Source: Haemophilus parainfluenzae (GTDB taxonomy: Bacteria; Pseudomonadota; Gammaproteobacteria; Enterobacterales; Pasteurellaceae). Taken from it: a stretch of DNA of 64,000 nucleotides. Numbering within the stretch: position 1 is the first letter of the stretch; the number at the start of each line of letters is the position of its first letter. The notes under the pieces were generated by a model, which saw nothing but the letters and a program-made list of their open reading frames with translations, was not told the origin of the DNA and did no database searches. The translations under genes were made by a program, and so were the position numbers. Location: assembly GCF_003252795.1 (NCBI RefSeq), contig NZ_QEPQ01000006.1, positions 1-64,000 of the forward strand, given 5' to 3'. This document shows positions 61,612 to 64,000 of the stretch, in pieces.

Positions 61612-62088
61612 ATGGCAAAATCAAATTACATTACCCGTCAAGGCTGGCTTGCGCTTGACCAAGAACTTAAATTTTTGTGGAAAGAAGAACGCCCCAAAGT
61701 TACTCAAGCCGTTTCAGATGCTGCCGCGCTTGGTGACCGCAGTGAAAACGCAGAATATATTTATGGCAAACGTCGCTTACGTGAAATTGATCGCCGCGTG
61801 CGTTTTCTTTCCAAACGATTAGAAGTGCTACAAATCGTGGATTACCATCCGAAACAAGAAGGTAAAGTGTTTTTTGGTGCTTGGGTTGAGCTAGAAGATG
61901 AAGAGGGTGAAGTGAAGCAATATCGCCTTGTCGGCTGCGATGAATTCGATCCCGCTAAAAACTGGATCTCCATTGATTCTCCCGTCGCACGTGCTTTAAT
62001 CGGGAAAGGCGTTGACGATGAAATCCATGTGGAAACACCCTCTGGAAAAGTGGTGCTTTATGTGAATCGAATTTGGTATGAAAAATAG
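61612..62088 (+). CDS. greB: Transcription elongation factor GreB
   Basis: GreB binds the secondary channel of RNA polymerase and promotes transcript cleavage in backtracked complexes. The 158-residue protein has the N-terminal coiled coil with the acidic tip (DAAALGDRSENAEYIYGKRRL) and the C-terminal domain (GKVFFGAWVELEDEEGEVKQYRLVGCDEFDP, ALIGKGVDDEIHVETPSG). The residues after the coiled coil (RFLSKRLEVLQIVDYHP) are typical of GreB, not GreA. It is divergent from tex. Confidence 0.95.
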   Translation: MAKSNYITRQGWLALDQELKFLWKEERPKVTQAVSDAAALGDRSENAEYIYGKRRLREIDRRVRFLSKRLEVLQIVDYHPKQEGKVFFGAWVELEDEEGEVKQYRLVGCDEFDPAKNWISIDSPVARALIGKGVDDEIHVETPSGKVVLYVNRIWYEK

Positions 62089-62102
62089 CAAGCATAAAAA
62101 AC

Positions 62103-62132
62103 AAAAGAGCGGTCAGAATTGACCACTCTTTT
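62103..62132. terminator. Variant uptake-signal terminator between greB and deoD
   Basis: AAAAGAGCGGTCA (62103-62115) pairs with TGACCACTCTTTT (62120-62132) with one wobble pair. Again the core carries the T-to-A change (AAGAGCGGT). The genes on both sides converge. Confidence 0.75.
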
Positions 62133-62152
62133 TATTCTATCAATCGGGTAAA

Positions 62153-62869
62153 TTATGCTTTATCGCCAATTAATACGGATTCTAACGCAATTTCAATCAT
62201 ATCATTGAAGGTTAATTGACGTTCTTCTGCAGTAGTTTGTTCGTGTGTACGAATATGGTCTGAAACGGTACAGATACAAAGTGCTTTTGCACCATATTCT
62301 GCTGCTACGCCATAGATACCAGCCGCTTCCATTTCTACGCCTAAGATGCCGTATTTTTCCATCACATCAAACATTTCGAAATCTGGCGTATAGAATAAGT
62401 CTGCAGAGAAGAGATTCCCTACGCGAACTTGCTTACCTTTTTCTTTCGCTGCTTGAACCGCTGCTTGTGTCATATCAAAATCAGCAATTGCAGCAAAATC
62501 GTTATCTTTAAAACGGATACGGTTTACTTTTGAATCAGTACATGCACCAAGACCGATGATGACATCACGTACTTTAACATCCATACGTACAGCACCACAA
62601 GAACCAACACGGATGATTTTCTTCACACCGTATTCAGTAATTAATTCTTTCGCATAAATTGAGCAAGATGGGATACCCATACCGTGCCCCATAACAGAGA
62701 TACGACGACCTTTATAAGTACCGGTATAACCCAACATATTGCGAACGTTAGTCACTTCTTTCGCATCTTCTAAGAATGTTTCAGCAATATATTTTGCACG
62801 AAGCGGATCGCCTGGCATTAATACAACATCTGCAAATGCGCCTTCAGGAGCATTAATATGTGGAGTCAT
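62153..62869 (-). CDS. deoD: Purine nucleoside phosphorylase, DeoD type
   Basis: Cleaves purine (deoxy)nucleosides with phosphate to give base and (deoxy)ribose 1-phosphate. The 238-residue protein has the trimeric/hexameric PNP family motifs: [19 protein letters not shown] near the N-terminus (phosphate site), [15 protein letters not shown] and RVGSCGAV (about 80-87), and the ribose-binding EMEAAGIY near 180. It lies downstream of a NupC-type nucleoside transporter on the same strand, a natural pair for nucleoside salvage. Confidence 0.96.
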   Translation of the reverse strand: MTPHINAPEGAFADVVLMPGDPLRAKYIAETFLEDAKEVTNVRNMLGYTGTYKGRRISVMGHGMGIPSCSIYAKELITEYGVKKIIRVGSCGAVRMDVKVRDVIIGLGACTDSKVNRIRFKDNDFAAIADFDMTQAAVQAAKEKGKQVRVGNLFSADLFYTPDFEMFDVMEKYGILGVEMEAAGIYGVAAEYGAKALCICTVSDHIRTHEQTTAEERQLTFNDMIEIALESVLIGDKA

Positions 62870-62935
62870 TGTTTTTTCCTCTTGTTGATAAATAAAAAAT
62901 CATTTAAGCAAACGTTTTCGCCTGCTTTAAAATAC

Positions 62936-62960
62936 AACACCACGAACGATTCGTGGTGTT
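62936..62960 (-). terminator. Hairpin between nupC-type gene and deoD
   Basis: A perfect 11-bp stem AACACCACGAA (62936-62946) with TTCGTGGTGTT (62950-62960), loop CGA. Read on the minus strand it is followed by GTATTTT, a weak T run, so it may be a partial terminator or attenuator before deoD. Confidence 0.7.
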
Positions 62961-62997
62961 GAGAGATAAAGTGCGGTCAAAATTCACCACATTTTAA

Positions 62998-64000
62998 TTA
63001 CATTGCTACGCCGCTTAACTCGATAAATAAACCTGCGATAGTCGCACTCATTAAGTTAGCTAATGTACCTGCGACAACTGCTTTTAACCCTAAGCGAGCT
63101 ACATCACCACGACGATTTGGTGCCATACCACCGATACCACCGATTAAGATCGCGATAGAGCTGAAGTTAGCGAAACCACATAATGCGAAAGTAATGATGG
63201 CTTTGGTTTTTTCACTTAATACAACTGCAGCATCCGGTTGTAAATATTTCGCGAACTCTAAGTAACCTACGAATTCGTTCACCGCTAATTTCATACCAAT
63301 CATTTGACCCGCAATTGCAGATTCATCCCAAGATACACCGATTAAGTAAGCTAATGGTTTGAAGATCCAACCAAAGATTGATTGTAACGTTAAATCACCG
63401 TAACCGAACCAGCCGCCTACACCACCTAAAATACCGTTAACTAAAGCGATTAAACCCACGAATGCGATTAACATCGCACCGACGTTTAACGCTAATTGCA
63501 TACCTGCACTCGCACCACCTGCCATTGCTTCAAGCACGTTGGTTGGTTTTTCGTTATCATCCGTTTCAGGTTGTTTATCGTTAAATTGTTCAGTTTGTGG
63601 GAATAAAATTTTCGCAAATAATAAACCTGCTGGTGCAGCCATGAAAGAGGCTGCGATTAAGTAAGTCAACGGCACCCCCATTCCTGCATAACCCGCCATT
63701 ACTGAGCCCGCGATAGAAGCAGTACCACCCGCCATAATAGCGAACAATTCAGATTGGGTCATATTTTTAATGTAAGGACGAACCACTAACGGTGCTTCTG
63801 TTTGACCAACGAAGATGTTCGCTGCAGCAGACATTGATTCTGCTTTTGATGTGCCTAATGCCGCTTGTAATGCACCACCGATCACTTTGATGACGGCTTG
63901 CATGATACCTAAGTAATAAAGCACAGAAATTAAACCGGAGAAAAAGACGATGATTGGTAACACTTTCACTGCAAAGATAAAGCCGACATTTGAAGGATCT
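62998..64000 (-). CDS. nupC: Concentrative nucleoside transporter, NupC family (5' end off window)
   Basis: C-terminal ~334 residues of a CNT-family nucleoside importer. The frame stays open to the right edge; its visible first residues, [23 protein letters not shown], fit the middle of the family, so the true start is beyond 64000 and about 80-90 residues are missing. The hallmark motifs are present: [24 protein letters not shown] and EFVGYLEF near the centre, and [21 protein letters not shown] near the end. Symport with protons or sodium cannot be told here. It pairs with deoD in nucleoside salvage. Confidence 0.93.
   Translation of the reverse strand, partial: DPSNVGFIFAVKVLPIIVFFSGLISVLYYLGIMQAVIKVIGGALQAALGTSKAESMSAAANIFVGQTEAPLVVRPYIKNMTQSELFAIMAGGTASIAGSVMAGYAGMGVPLTYLIAASFMAAPAGLLFAKILFPQTEQFNDKQPETDDNEKPTNVLEAMAGGASAGMQLALNVGAMLIAFVGLIALVNGILGGVGGWFGYGDLTLQSIFGWIFKPLAYLIGVSWDESAIAGQMIGMKLAVNEFVGYLEFAKYLQPDAAVVLSEKTKAIITFALCGFANFSSIAILIGGIGGMAPNRRGDVARLGLKAVVAGTLANLMSATIAGLFIELSGVAM

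Overview
The window is chromosomal DNA of a Pasteurellaceae bacterium, most probably a Haemophilus. The DNA uptake signal of the Haemophilus type (AAGTGCGGT and its complement) occurs dozens of times, often as inverted pairs at gene ends. The genes are AT-rich relatives of H. influenzae genes, and the competence genes comABCDEF and comM are present. Several blocks (talB-opp; comA-F with ponA and rlmJ; rpsU-dnaG-rpoD with tsaD and tdk; ligA-zipA-cysZ-cysK; tex-greB) look, from memory, like H. influenzae blocks in a different order. H. parainfluenzae or a close relative is a reasonable guess, but species cannot be settled by eye.

Layout. 1-290: promoter and boxA leader of an rRNA operon transcribed out of the window to the left. 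291-3660: gmhB, then the MetJ-regulated metNIQ methionine importer. 3750-13690: rplJ-rplL-rpoB-rpoC on the minus strand with an L10 leader. 13726-16916: ridA, mlaA, a YagU-family gene and talB. 17132-22755: oppABCDF. 22795-26040: a DUF535 gene, engB and comM. 26084-34776: nfuA and comFEDCBA (minus), then ponA and rlmJ (plus). 34812-39571: psiE and the rpsU-dnaG-rpoD operon. 39674-42785: tsaD, a small membrane protein, tdk and tyrP. 42881-44070: a YgiW-family stress gene and a coiled-coil gene. 44172-51802: ligA, zipA, cysZ, cysK and a cystine-type ABC importer. 51875-54502: divergent glpF and glpK. 54580-58601: accessory region. 58707-64000: an unknown gene, tex, greB, deoD and a nupC-type transporter cut by the window edge.

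The accessory region is the least ordinary part. It is a row of leftover polymorphic-toxin modules: a 5'-truncated HINT plus HNH-nuclease toxin end with a coupled downstream gene, and two short unannotated toxin-tail remnants, each ending just before an immunity-like gene (one Imm49-like, one with ankyrin repeats). No secretion or delivery gene is present. This looks like an orphan toxin/immunity cassette array.

Regulatory sites readable from the sequence include a perfect MetJ box inside the metN promoter, two non-canonical competence (CRP-S) sites upstream of comA and comM, a canonical CRP site between glpF and glpK, a pair of oppositely oriented PmrA/QseB-type boxes upstream of the ygiW-like gene, and the L10 autoregulatory leader. 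Transcription units are frequently closed by hairpins made of inverted uptake signals.
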